A stretch of DNA of 64,000 nt from Bicyclus anynana (GCF_947172395.1 NC_069091.1:682001-746000), one strand, 5' to 3'. Shown: positions 50,301-61,252, counted from the stretch's first letter. Numbers and translations are program-made. The notes: generated by a model from the sequence alone, not told the origin.

Positions 50301-53300
50301 GATCCACATCGTACGTATCGATCGCATCGCATCAAACGGATTTTTAATTTTAAGGTAGATACAATCCGTTCGATGCGGTCCGATCAGTGGACGCACTTGT
50401 ATGAGTTTCTATATTGATGCGTATCGGTAGACGCCTGCTAAAAAAGGCAAATCAAACATATTTTTTACATTTGTTATTCTGATTGACCTGTTACCCTTTA
50501 ATGAATAATAAAAGTGATAGTCGAAAGAACATAATTATACAGAGAAGAGATATCTAATAGAATATTATTTCCAATGTTGTGCAATTGGATATTAAAAACG
50601 CTACCTGGTACCTACTGATTAAAAATATGAAATTGATGATTTGACCGCACAGGTCAACGTATACGTCGCTACCTATACAGTCATTCTTAGCTTTCTATGT
50701 TTACTAGCAGACCTTACAAAGTATTCCTTTTATTATATTAGTATAGAGTTCAAGAATCAGTTTTATTATGTCCTTTCAGGAAATAAATGTACACATAAAC
50801 ATTCTTCTTTAAAGTTGCTTGTGGTCGATTCATTTTCGTGAAAATAAAATACAAATGAGATGAGATGATGAGATGTCAAAGAATTGAAAATTTCGTGCGC
50901 GCTTGTAATGGTATTAACATGTATGGTTACACATTGACACCCTAAAATGGCTCACTGCTCATAGTTCAATTTACAGGCTGCGAACTATCAAATATTTAAA
51001 TTATTTTACGTTAAATACATATCTCGTTAATACGAGTAAATGCGAAAAGTCACTCATCACGAAATCTCGAAAACCGCTTGACGTGCAAAATTGAATTTTG
51101 GTAGGGTTTATAGTTAGTAGTTGTCCGCTAATAATTGATTTTGCTATAAGGCCGGATTAAGGAGATCTAAGAGCCGACAATGTCTCTGGTGTCCGCTAGT
51201 AATTATTATTTTAAAGCCAAAAGTTTACGTGTAAGTTGCGTGTGTATATTGTTACTCTTTCACGTCACAATTACTTAATTTGTAATAAAATAAAATGTAT
51301 AGCCAGAAATTTAAATCAAGGGAATGCTCATCCCCGGCCCAGGCCTATCCTAAGCACCCCGATACTTGATAATTCTAAATTCTTGATCCTTGATAATTAT
51401 TAATAAAGAATAATGAATTCATTACTTTATGAAATAAAGTTTGTTAGAACGTTTTACGACATTTTTAATTCATCATTAATTTGTCTACAACTGGACAAGC
51501 TAAGATCGTTGACCATACAGCCTGAGTTTAACGATATTTTTTGAAGACTTATGATTTTGTTCGTTGTCATATTTGACAAGCTTGTTGGTAAAAGAAAACA
51601 AATACAAAAAAAAACAGTTTCAAATGTTACTTCGCCGCTTTGGTACACCGGCGAACATTTAGTCCTAGGAGAATGATAAAAAAAAATATTTTTCTATTCA
51701 TACATCATATTATCATCTCCATATAATTTTATACGGGGGCATACCTGGGTTCCCTGGGCCGACGTTGTATGGACCGGTGGGCATTCTTCTTTATTAATAA
51801 AGCTATATTTATTTGGCTAATTGAATTAAAATTAAATTGTAATGTTATCAGTGCTGGAGGTCAAGAGGTCAGGTTTGTGGAAAGCCGCGTAGTTTCTTAT
51901 CTTTGTACGAGTTACAAGCGAAGACAATAACAATATGATTTTCCTCATATTTTTTTTGTAATTTATTAATAAAAGGTTTTATTGATATACGCAATTTTTA
52001 GGGTTGCGTGTTTAAAAAGTGACGAACACTCGTCTTGTGCCCGTTTGTCTCAGTCTCAATCCGTCACAGTATTTGTTTCCGATTAACTTTTGTTACACAT
52101 ATCCTGTAACCCAAACGCAGAGGTGTGACGTGAACATACAAAATCTGAATATGGGGGTCACTTATGAGATAAAAAAATCTAACTAAGCGAACTACGTTAT
52201 GTGACATATTAAATTAAATGGCTTAATACCGTAGGCGTCCACTCATCCGCATCACACATCGCATCGAACGGATTTTATGTGCCGTTAAATTAAAAATCCG
52301 TTAGATGCGTCCGATACGTACGATGCGGATCAGTGGACGCCTACCATTAAGGGAAACCAAAGAGGTTTAGCGTTGAAAAGGTAACAGGTAAAAGACACAT
52401 AAGCATTTAACATAAAAGTTTTTACGTAACACTCCAATACATTTCTCAGATTTTCATAGAAAGTAGTATAATTTTGTTGTTAATTCCTAAAGATTACAGC
52501 ACCTATTATAAAGTCACCTTTACTCCAATAAAACGTGCATGGATATTTGCCTGTATCTGCTTGCAATAAACACGCCAATCACATTCTCTATGTTCGGAGT
52601 AATCGAGGTGCCGATAACATCTGTGGGAGTAGGTACGCGACCAAAAACACGTTATGATAACGAATCTGTTAATAAATAAATAAAAAACTTCATAAAACAT
52701 ATTGGTTTGTAAAAAAGTTAAAGGTGTTTACTTTTTTTACGACTAATTTATTATTTAAATAATTTTGTTACTATTGTCTACTTACCAGTTAATGGCAGGG
52801 GAACTAGTTGATTACCCTAAAATCATTGTTATTATCCATATTGAACTTTTAAACTCAAAGTAAAATTCAAATACATATATGAAAATCAGTGAAAGAATAT
52901 TAAAAAATCGTCATGAGTAATTAATGTAAAGTAATATTCCATACATTTTTGGGTTCTTTTCAAAAGTGCCCACCTACTTTTTATTCCTGGCGGGAACTTT
53001 TGAAAATCGACAAAATGTGTGGAATTGACGAATCGTCGAACCTGTTAAACTTGATTCAAAGCCATCCGACAACTTTTGTGCCATATTAGGTATTGCTTCA
53101 AATTCTAACGATTTGTGCCATTTTTTTTCTTGTTGACCGGCACTTTTAAAAAGGGCCCAAAATGATCTCCTTTAAAACTATGAGCACAGTACTATGAGGG
53201 TCAAAAGCGCAGATGTTTATTTTTATTATCGTAGTAAATTTATCATAAAATGCTATAAAATATAAAAGGTACTCGTAAAACGGTAATCCAAATTCCTACC

Positions 53301-56300
53301 GTCAACAAACAACAAACTACACTAACAAAGTTGCATAATTATAACAAACACTGACATCAACTTGTATAAAATGACAAAGGTCTGGCCATCACAGGCTCGC
53401 TTAATAATATAGGTGACAGAAACCGACACGGTGTCATTAATAAGCCGCCATTCGCACGAGCGTTTTTCGACAACACAAAACTCGACATTGGACGATATTT
53501 AGGTATTAATTGTTTGAATAACGTTCATTGTTGACCACAACACTAACAGCGTCTCATTTTTCATGACCTAGTAACACATCTTACAGTATTTAACATGATT
53601 GGTCCGTTAAAAAAACTCTCGTGGAATGAGAGCTAAGGATCTTTGTTTAGCAGCGTACGTTCACACTCGCCCAGCCTCCGTTTACATTGCATTACATAAC
53701 AACTATAATCGATTGTATAACGAGCTATAGATTACACGTAAAATACGCGTTACGCCAACGCGACGCGCCGCCATGTGGGCTCGGGTTTATGAATTAATGC
53801 TATACGTGTAAACCGATAGTACAATGCGCTAAAATTATAAAACACAATTGCGTTTTCCCCAAACTATGGGGAATTCCTTCGCGTCCACAACACTGATAGT
53901 AATCAACTGTAATCAATGTGAGATTAGAAAAAATAAATCTCACCACCATGGTTATTATTGTGCGCGCGTGCTGCAAATTATTTATTTGTTCAATATCCTA
54001 ACAATAATTATAGGGTTTTTTTTTTCAACTTTTTCTCTATGATCATTGCATTTTAGAGAACATTAGATATTTTTTATTCCATATTTTGGGAAATCCAAAA
54101 AAAGTTATGGTCGAATTATTGAGAACTTTACATTAAATAGGAGACGTTTCGATGTTTCCCCTGCATAGTTGGTTCCTATTTTCATCTAATGGTGATAAAA
54201 TGTTTTAAATCGGTCTAGTAGTTTCAGAGTGTATTCAATTGTAACAAACATACAATCAAATCTTTCGTCTATAAAATATCACTATAATAGTAAGTAGAAA
54301 GTGGTATCAAAAAACATATCAACTACAACATTCAAACAAAAATACAAAGTGCAAAAAGAAAACAAAAATTTAATAGCGACGGTAAAAGAAATATTTTAAC
54401 CGTTTGCACTAATCTTCAGATTAATCAAATTCATAATTATAGACTTTCGGGTCGGTTGTATCGGATGTTATTTAAAAAAAAAAAGAATTCGGACGTGTAC
54501 AAAGCCGCTGCCATCGTATTATAATATCATAGGACTGTCGACACAACAAAACTGGTAATCTTGTAAAAAACCATGTCCTCAAGGCACAAGGCACAAGTGC
54601 GTACGCGTGTAGAACACGCAAGTCGTACACCGCAAGGCCGACGGGCGCGGGTCGACAAACTGCGAATGCGAAACGTACAAACTACAAAGTAAGCATGTCT
54701 CGATGTCTTACTTTCACTGGCTGCGGTTTTTCCCCGCAGCGAAAATAACTGAACCGGGTGTGAAGTGCGTCCAATTACGGACGCTGGGGTTCCGAAACTA
54801 TGCTATCCGCTATCCAGCGTCAATACATTCTTCTTGTAAAACTACTTTACGCACGCTTGACGTGGGGTGGAAGCTGGTGAATGCGTTACGAAAAGTGTAA
54901 TCGGGCGAGGCGAACGGACATTGAGAAGGAGAGCTAAAGAAGTATGTGGTCTAAAGCATATTTTAAAGAATAATTTCCATGTCATTTACGATATACGAAA
55001 GTCGGAAGAGAGTATTAGGAGTGGGTACGATAATAGTCAAACAGGCGGGTATCGAACCCACGACCTCTCGGTGTTGAGTTTGGCCGCTTTGCCAAGGTTG
55101 GAAAGGCATAAGAGTTGGGTGCTATCTTACCTACTTCAATAAAAATTTCGAGCTACCGTTCTTCCTAACAGAAGTTACTAGTCATATTTGTCAGCGTATC
55201 TACAGACCTTCTCCCCTTATTGGATGAGAGATATATCGGGTTTGCGGGCGATGAATGATAATGTTAAACTCTTGTACGATCACCATCAGATGATAATGAT
55301 AACGCCCGAACCGACCCCTTAACGTGCTCCGAGGTTGGAGGGTGTATCACTACCAATATCTCTCCATCCAGGGTTGATTTTTTTAGAAGAAATTAAAGAT
55401 CAGTATCTGACAGCTCGCCCCAGAATTCTTAGTTTAGGCGTGAACGCGTAATAAACAAGAAAATTTACAATCGCATTTGTAATACATATTAGGATATTAT
55501 GATATGTTGAAGTTATTATGTCGATGGTGATTATCTACGGTTATCGGCGATGACAAGGCGCTAGTGAACGATACATGACGTGATCAATTGTGTAACGATA
55601 TGGAGCGGATATGTCATCGCTTGGAGGATGAGGATTACCGTTAATTCATTATCATTTTAATCATGAGCTCTTCGTTTCATTCATACGAGTAATTTATCGA
55701 CGGGCTTATACGACACACCTTCTATAGTGAGGGTACACGCCTAATTTCTTTTGTTTGTGTATGATGAGAACAACACAGGACTGTTTTAAAGCAGCTTCTT
55801 AACCCTACACCTGTGGACACAAGTTCCGGTCTCTGCTATGCACCCGTGTTGTGAATCCATGAAATGCTAAGATATTCGTCTCAATAAAACCAAACCAGCT
55901 TCATGGACAGCATGTGGTAATCTGATGAATTATGTAATTAACCTCGAATACCATATCGGTCCAAAAATCCCGTTTAAGCCGAAATCTTAAGTCTCACTCG
56001 AGACTCATCTTAGAAAGACATTCTCCACTCTCCCCGGTTAAGGCTGTAATCCAATTCATAAGGCAAGGTATAGCAAACACAGAAACAATAACAATTTGTA
56101 TTTTTAAGTGATTTTACGAGTTCAGATTAAATCACTTCTCAATTCTCTTGCGAGAGAAGTATAGAAATATATATGTATCTTTTAGCAACGTTGACTACGT
56201 CGATCGACGTGAACTGTAAGGTCAGCCCTTCGTAGGGACCAAACAACGGTCCTGCGCTGTCTGCGAAATGTTAATGTCTTCATTCACGTCACCTATTGGG

Positions 56301-56920
56301 CGGGACTCGTCATCAACCCATATTCGGCTCACTGCTGAGCTCGAGTCTCCTCTCAGAATGAGAGGGGTTAGGCCAATAGTCCACCACGCTGGCCCAATGC
56401 GGATTGGCAGACTTCACACACGCTGAGAATTAAGATAATTCTCTGGTATGCAGGTTTCCTCACGATGTTTTCCTTCACCGATTGAGACACGTGATATTTA
56501 ATTTCTTAAAATGCACACAACTGAAAAGTTGGAGGTGCATGCCCCGGACTGGATTTGAACCCACACCCTCCGGAGTCGGAGGCAGAGGTCATATCCACTG
56601 GGCTATCACGGGATCTTGGGCGGGACTATCCACACTTTATTTTCCGGTGCTGGGGTGACATTACAACACTTTGGAACCTTAAGGTTTATAGGAACCTATG
56701 TGCATAGTTTAAAGCCAGAACATACTTCGAAGTACCATTTTAATAGGATAACGTAATGCTGACGTGTGTGTTTGTTTGTCATAGTCGACGCGATCACGCG
56801 CGCCGACCCGCTGTTCGGTGCGGGCCCCATGAGCGTGGAGGCGATGCCGCGCGCGCTGCCGCCCGCGCCCGGGCAGCCCTACGTGCGCATCATCGAGCAG
56901 CCCGCCGGGAAAGCGTTGAG
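38348..56920 (+). CDS. dl: Dorsal-class Rel/NF-kB transcription factor (5' part)
   Basis: Exon 38348-38387 (phase 1 end, donor GTAAGA) joins exon 56785-56920 (acceptor TTGTCATAG, phase 2 end, donor GTAACT). The product starts MDASGGTDHDQVL, then FDAITRADPLFGAGPM, a Pro-rich stretch, and QPYVRIIEQPAGKALR. That last block is the opening of the Rel homology domain of Dorsal/RelA-type proteins, just before the RFRYECEGR DNA-binding loop, which must lie in the next exon beyond this window. Relish-type proteins differ here. Dorsal proteins are held in the cytoplasm by an IkB (Cactus) and enter the nucleus after Toll signalling to drive immune and dorsoventral genes. The first intron is 18.4 kb, rich in MITEs and SINEs, and includes a candidate alternative first exon at 46044. 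The Rel exon call is strong; the link to exon 38348 rests on phase, position and a good donor. Confidence 0.82.
38388..41785. other. Dorsal first intron, 5' part
   Basis: Mostly A/T-rich. It holds a dispersed repeat (39360-39545), a 19-bp direct repeat (TTATCAGTATAAGTGTTAT, about 39960-40000) and no SINE head. It is less repeat-dense than the flanks, so regulatory DNA is possible, but no specific site can be claimed. Confidence 0.4.
39360..39545 (+). repeat. Dispersed repeat with CTTTCGAAA motif, second plus copy
   Basis: AATTAGGCTTAGTTTACAAG, CACTTTCGAAAGGTGAGG and GGTGATAATAATTAG, then CCTTGGTCCGAGAAGAGCC, as in the copy at 36640. Confidence 0.55.
41786..42280. mobile_element. MITE with TAGGGTTGCCAAC ends and hairpin cluster
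   Basis: The perfect 13-bp termini TAGGGTTGCCAAC and GTTGGCAACCCTA bound 495 bp. The core has three separate hairpins: 42031-42064 (GTTCAGATAGGCTAGA and mirror), 42065-42092 (AGATGTGATA and mirror) and 42128-42168 (AGGAAAATTTTGTTTG and mirror). No protein. Confidence 0.8.
42850..44037 (+). mobile_element. Non-autonomous Helitron-like element, copy 2
   Basis: The 5' end TCTATACTAATATTATAAAG matches copy 1 (4195). The 3' hairpin GCGGACG and CGTCCGC (44011-44034) runs into CTAG then T. It differs from copy 1 by about 450 extra bp, including a long G-rich TAGGG/TAGGGG array (43686-43990). A second partial start lies at 42840. Confidence 0.8.
43686..43990. repeat. GGGTA-type G-rich array inside Helitron
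   Basis: About 300 bases of irregular TAGGG and TAGGGG units, with many closely spaced G-triplets on the plus strand, giving G-quadruplex potential. Not the insect telomere unit TTAGG. Confidence 0.9.
44038..45771. other. Dorsal intron, no gene
   Basis: 44560-44700 has AGTATGCGCC and ACGCATACT ends, suggesting a decayed MITE. 45120-45400 has a reversed tRNA-like SINE piece (GGGAATCGAACC). Confidence 0.4.
45772..45779 (+). promoter_or_regulatory. Possible TATA box for exon 1b
   Basis: TATAAATA is preceded by TGACGTAA (a CRE-like site) and followed by GTAGATAAG (GATA-like). An initiator-like CTCAGTG lies at about 45835. The leader up to 46043 has a moderately GC-rich part (GCTGCGGGCGGATCGG). 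Confidence 0.3.
46044..46086 (+). CDS. dl: Candidate alternative Dorsal first coding exon (1b)
   Basis: ATG 46044 follows an A-rich start context and reads MTIFYDIMGGFVCA plus one base before donor GTAATA. The phase equals that of exon 1a, so joining to 56785 gives VCAVDAITRADPL. A TATAAATA lies 265 bases upstream. Alternative Rel N-termini are known in Bombyx (BmRelA and BmRelB), which makes the reading plausible. It could also be chance. Confidence 0.45.
46396..46682. mobile_element. MITE with AATAGGTTGCCTAG ends
   Basis: AATAGGTTGCCTAGT at the left is mirrored by ACTAGGCAACCTATT at the right. 287 bp, with GGGTTGCCAGATAAAAACAG inside. No protein. Confidence 0.75.
46942..47250 (+). mobile_element. 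SINE family B, plus copy
   Basis: Head GTAATAGCCCATTGG, B box GGTTCGAATCC, a full-length body and the end GTCAAATATGGGTTGATAAT. Confidence 0.75.
47369..47469. mobile_element. Short MITE with GCTAAAGTG ends
   Basis: GCTAAAGTG and AGATAGCATGGG.ACGGT at the left are mirrored by ACCGT.CCCATGCTATCT and CACTTTAGC at the right. 101 bp. Confidence 0.75.
48322..48516. mobile_element. MITE family with TAGCTTGGCAA ends, copy 2
   Basis: TATAACTTGGCAAATTCGT to GAACTTGCCAAGGTA around a GC-rich core with duplicated CCCGCGCAGTCCTT. Confidence 0.75.
48517..50286. other. Dorsal intron, no gene
   Basis: 49440-49620 is unusually G+C-rich for this intron (GCCGCTCTGCCCGTAGAGCGG palindrome-like core) but shows no exon features. 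Confidence 0.35.
50287..50440. mobile_element. MITE with GGCGTCCAC ends, copy 1
   Basis: GGTAGGCGTCCACAGATCC at the left, ATCAGTGGACGC inside and GTAGACGCC at the right. Same family as 52227. Confidence 0.65.
52227..52346. mobile_element. MITE with GGCGTCCACT ends flanked by TTAA
   Basis: The arms GTAGGCGTCCACTCATCCGC and GCGGATCAGTGGACGCCTAC are nearly perfect mirrors. TTAA flanks both sides (52223-52226 and 52347-52350), the target duplication of piggyBac-type transposition. Confidence 0.8.
52351..56295. other. Dorsal intron, no gene
   Basis: A/T-rich. It holds a dispersed repeat at 53465-53605 and a tRNA-like SINE piece near 55045-55100 (CGGGTATCGAACCCACGACC). 54600-54900 is less A/T-rich with short open frames that match nothing I know. 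Confidence 0.35.
53465..53605. repeat. Dispersed repeat, second copy of the 36050 sequence
   Basis: GGACGATATTTAGGTATTAA, CGTTCATTGTTGACCACAAC and CTCATTTTTCATGACCTAGT are shared with 36050-36240. Confidence 0.55.
56308..56615 (-). mobile_element. SINE family B with perfect target duplication
   Basis: Full-length reverse copy, from tail complement CATCAACCCATATTCGGC to head complement ATCCACTGGGCTATCACGG. The 12-bp direct repeat TTGGGCGGGACT flanks it (56296-56307 and 56616-56627), marking a recent retrotransposed insertion. It lies about 157 bp before the acceptor of the Dorsal Rel-domain exon. Confidence 0.9.
56785..56920 (+). CDS. dl: Dorsal exon opening the Rel homology domain
   Basis: 136 bp, GC-rich, with two bases completing a split codon, 44 codons and two bases left. 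It encodes DAITRADPLFGAGPM and QPYVRIIEQPAGKALR. The acceptor is TTGTCATAG and the donor GTAACT. No matching next exon was found up to 64000. Confidence 0.9.
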
Positions 56921-58501
56921 GTAACTCGTTTGTCACGGCCGACTGCTGGTGCTGACATGCGACTAACGAGATCGCCATGCATCGAGCATGCATTGGACGC
57001 CGCTATTTCTCTTCATCTTTTGTCGCATGATAGCACCACTGGCGTCCCATGAGCTCAAAGGCTATGCTGCGCGAAATGATATTTTAAGTAGAAAGAGTCT
57101 GTTTCCTTACTGATGGTATAGAGTCATGACATGCTTGTAGGTTGTAAACCTCAAGTAGGGTTTACAAGAAAATTATTAAATGAGTGTAATTATTCAACCT
57201 CTCCTAGGATCTCTCGAATTTTAAACAACTCTTGGATGGTTGACGCTTAAATGATATGATCTAAAGTAAGTAATACTAACTATTTTGTCGTTTTATCAGG
57301 ACATTGAATCTTGTTAATTAACGTTTCCAATAAGCAGCATGGTGCAATAACCCCAAACGTTTGCGCAATAATCTTAAATCATCTTAATAAATGCGAATGT
57401 TCAATAAATGTTCATGGGCGCACTGGACTATTTCATCTAGGGTACCCTTCATCCAGAAATATTGATGTTGAGGGTCGAAACAATAATTTTTACTAGTTCT
57501 TATAATTACTTCGACTTTGTGTGTCCGAAAACCGATCCTGTTGAAAAGCATCTAGCCAAGCCAATTGTACCTAGCATAAAATATTATAATTCGACCAACA
57601 AAATCTATATAAACGCAAGCGGAACCTCAGAGCACAGCTAGTTACAATATAAATACACGTAACAGTTGGTGTCCCCGTCTGTCGTTACTGCACCGTCACG
57701 TTGTCGTTGGAGCCGTGCCCGGCGGATCAGACGGTGACGTCACGCTCACGAAGGTCAGCTGTGCATTTTTTAGAATCGGATCCGACAGTTCCGATTGTCT
57801 TAAACAATTGTCGTGTTTTCGATACTGTGGAGCGAGCTATACTTGGAGTTTCTCTGCGTGATCGAATCAGTAATTAGGAGATCCGCAGAAGAACTAAAGT
57901 CACTGACATAGCACATAGTTCGACTATGACTAAATATGAACGAGGTGGACGATGGTGTTGGGATGTATTTCCACACAAGTCATCTTTCAGACTGTGATGG
58001 TTCCGACTATATGGCTCCTGAAAATTGTCCGACAAGATTATCAGTTGATTTTAAATATCTTGCTTTATCTATTCCACTAAAAAGCCGAGACGCGATTTAT
58101 TTAGCGATAACATATACGAGTACATCAATGGCGGTAACCAAATGATCGGTATATCAATTTTTGAAACTCAAGATAAGAAACTCGTATAGTTTCCAAAATT
58201 CTCTGTACTAAAATGAACTATTTATTTTGCAAAATTTAGACGACATAAAACATTAGGCCTGCGAACTATGACATACCTCGTGAAGACAAAAGAACATAAA
58301 TAATCGACCAATAGTGATAAAAAGAAAGAGAGCGATAGATCTCCGCGCTAGAAGGATCATTGGTAATGACCGTTGATACGGACGAAATTGCAGACTATGC
58401 AACAACGTCGCAATATAGCTTGTCTATTGGTTATTTACCGGACAAACTTTAGTGAGTGCGCGCAAGAACTCCTAGTTATCTAGTTTCTCCGTCTCCTGTC
58501 T
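56921..58501. other. Dorsal intron after Rel exon
   Basis: CTATATAAACGC at 57603 looks like a TATA box. A 69-codon open frame (57936-58145, MNEVDDGVGMYFHTSH...) lies downstream but shows no family features and is not called as a gene. Confidence 0.35.
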
Positions 58502-58697
58502 AACACAACAGCAAAACGCCGCGAACGGTGGCATCCTTCCACGTTGTGGCTAAAGGAATTCGTACGAAACGATTTGCATCCCCATTCCTAATTCGTACAG
58601 CAAACATTTGGAATGCCTTTCCGGCGTGTGTGATTCTCGACACCTTCAAAGCAAGAGTCAATAGGCATCTTTCAGGTAAACGCGCTCCAACTTAGAT
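58502..58697 (+). mobile_element. Non-LTR retrotransposon reverse-transcriptase tail, relic
   Basis: Reads TVASFHVVAKGIRTKRFA, SPFLIRTANIWNAFP and TFKARVNRHLSGK before a stop. The RT..IWNAFP..FK.RVN.HL pattern is the usual C-terminus of lepidopteran Jockey/CR1-like ORF2 proteins. The 5' part is missing. Confidence 0.65.
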
Positions 58698-58704
58698 CTC
58701 ATTA

Positions 58705-59043
58705 ATGCTTTCCATTAGACTTAGTTGTAGTCAAGGCAATACGCGATTGACGCTGGTTCCCTGGGAAATGGGGCGGGCCCTAATGTGGGGCGCTACATGC
58801 GTTGACATATTATCACAGTGTCATATCAGGGAGACAGAATCAAGACCGGGAGCCGCAGCGGAAAAAGCTGAAACTGGTAAGTGGCTCAAGTATGCCTCTC
58901 TGACAGAGAGTTACATATTTGTACCTTTTGCCGTGGAGACGCTTGGGCCATGGAGTCGTAGTGCCAAAAAATTTTACCGAATCATTTCACCGCGGCTAGT
59001 TGCCTCGACTGGTGACAGAAGGGCTGGCTCATTTTTGGGGTAA
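58705..59043 (+). mobile_element. Transposon-associated protein fragment
   Basis: The open frame carries LTLVPWEMGRALMWGATCVD, YIFVPFAVETLGPWS and DRRAGSFLG. That pattern recurs in many invertebrate reverse-transcriptase-linked repeat proteins, where it normally continues with an RISIA..RGNA segment. Here the frame ends in a stop directly after SFLG, so it is truncated. Confidence 0.6.
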
Positions 59044-59726
59044 AGGATCAGTCCAGCGCGGGCTGGACAGCCAGGCTGATCCTTTGTTCAGTCAGTATTC
59101 TTGCCACCATTCTACGTGGGCATGATTTGTACAGTTATTAGGATAAGTTAGCATAAGTTCCTTATTGCATTCTTTTTCAAGGCAATACATATGTACAAGG
59201 TCAAGGCTATATTGCATATACAAAATATTTCCTAAACCGTCAGTATGGGTCGCATGTTAGGCCTAAACATTTATACAAATTAATTAACATGTCTACTATC
59301 ACATGTCTCGGCTCATGCATGTTACGCGAGTCAATCGAAATGTTCATTCATTCAGAGCAGGTAATTACGATGACTTGCAGTATTGAGGAGTGAACAACTT
59401 ATGAGTATGTACTTGCCTATTTCTCGGGTCAATGAAGGTGAACACACGGTAGATAGTAGGTAGTTTTCTCATGAAACAAAGTTGATTGAGTCACATCATT
59501 TTTAGAGTTTCGTAGTCAAGAAGGAACCCTAATAGAAGATACAAAAAATCTGTAGAGTAGATGTACATTAAGAATGCTGATAAAGTACTCGTAAAAACTC
59601 TTAAAAAAGGTCTCTAGAAGTCTGTGTTTCATCAACATTTAATATTAAAAGTATTCATCATCCTTTAGTATTTATTCCTTAACACTATAATAAGACTTTC
59701 CTATAAGCTTGCGTTTAATAAATTAC

Positions 59727-60025
59727 CATATTCTGCTCACTACTGTGCTCGAGTCTCTTCTCAGAATGAGAGGTGTTAGACCAATAGTCTAGCACGCTGG
59801 CCCAATGCGGATTGGCAGACTACACACACGCAGAGAATTAAGAAAATTCTCTGGTATGCAGGTTTCCTAACGATGTTTTTCTTCACCGTTTGAGACACGT
59901 GACATTTAACTTCTTAAAATGCACACAACTGAAAAGTTAGAGGTGCACGTCCTGGACCGGATTCGATCCCACGCCCGCCGGCCGCCTGAATCGGAGGCAG
60001 AGGTCAAATCCACTGGGCTATCACG
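59727..60025 (-). mobile_element. SINE family B, reverse copy
   Basis: CATATTCTGCTCACTACTG to CCACTGGGCTATCACG, with B box complement GGATTCGATCCC. Confidence 0.75.
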
Positions 60026-60485
60026 TTAATTAATTTGTTTTAACTTATTATATTAATATTTTTTGTTGGAATATCATTTCAAGAATTATGAATATGTTTA
60101 CTCAACGTTCAGAGGAAACTCGAGTCGGCAAAAAATAATGAAAAAAATGCTACTACGTAATTAGATCAATAAAATAGTATCAGAGTATACACGAGCACAA
60201 AGTACTTCTCTGTCATTGTTTTTCCTGTTACAGCTACCTATTGCCTACTGCATAGTGTCAGAGCTGTGGTGTAGTGACCGCTCGTTGAACGTTGTATTGA
60301 TAAAACAATATTTATATGTTTATTGTATTACTCTTTCATATTTAAACAAACAAGCTCATGAACAAGTTCATGACTAAGGACCGCGTGGTTCAAGAGCCTT
60401 ATTTTAGGAAGACTGAAAGTTTGCTTACGTACGTACGGTAGCCAATTATAGAGTTCGGACTGAGGTGGGTTTGGTAGGTAGCTAG

Positions 60486-60674
60486 TATAGCTTGGCAAGT
60501 TCATTGATGACTCATGACACTCCCATCATGCGGGCGATGGGGGGAAAGACTGCGCGGGTATGAAATCGTGCATGCGGGGAAGTGAGGTGTATCAGTCGTG
60601 GGTTTTTTTCATTCATTCACTGGTCCCCCGGCCCGCGCGGACCCTCGGAAGTATTACGAATTTGCCAAGCTATA
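60486..60674. mobile_element. MITE family with TAGCTTGGCAA ends, copy 3
   Basis: TATAGCTTGGCAAGTTCAT to ACGAATTTGCCAAGCTATA. The GC-rich core includes GACTGCGCGGGTATGAAATC. Confidence 0.8.
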
Positions 60675-61147
60675 GTACGAGTATCAAGACTCCCAGTCAG
60701 GGACGTAGCTACCGCCGTATCAGCCTTATCAATGATACGGGACTCCTGGACTGAAGGGGGGTATGATTTTGATACATGGTCCCTCAAAGGCACGCTGTAC
60801 CACTGGACTATAAATAATAAGTATAAAGCATATTTTTTGATAACTTCATCGACGTCATAATATGACTAATAATGTCCCCAATCGACAGTCACTTCGGAAA
60901 AGCTAAAAATTTTATTGAAGAGAACTTTAAGGGTCCCTAGCGAAGGGCTGTCACAAAGCTGAGGGTCTGGCGGCTGAAGATATAATTTCTCAAGATATTT
61001 TTTACTTTGAAAATTGGGAATTTGAACCATTAAAACCGGCTAGCTTCCTTAGCCATCACCGTACAAACTCCATGCGGTATGGTATGGTCCATATTGTAAG
61101 AGCATCGTTTCGCAGTCTCTCGTTCTACCGTACTCATATACGAGTAC

Positions 61148-61252
61148 GTACATACTCTGTACTCATATAGGTACATACTCTGTACTCATATAGGTACATA
61201 CTCTGTACTCATATAGGTACATACTCTGTACTCATATAGATACATACTCCGA
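61148..61252. repeat. 23-bp tandem repeat
   Basis: The unit GTACATACTCTGTACTCATA plus TAG repeats at 61148, 61171, 61194, 61217 and 61240 with almost no change. Confidence 0.95.

Noticed and set aside
54703..55142. Two overlapping short frames
   Set aside because: The second crosses a reversed tRNA-like SINE piece, and neither shows domain, signal peptide or splice support.
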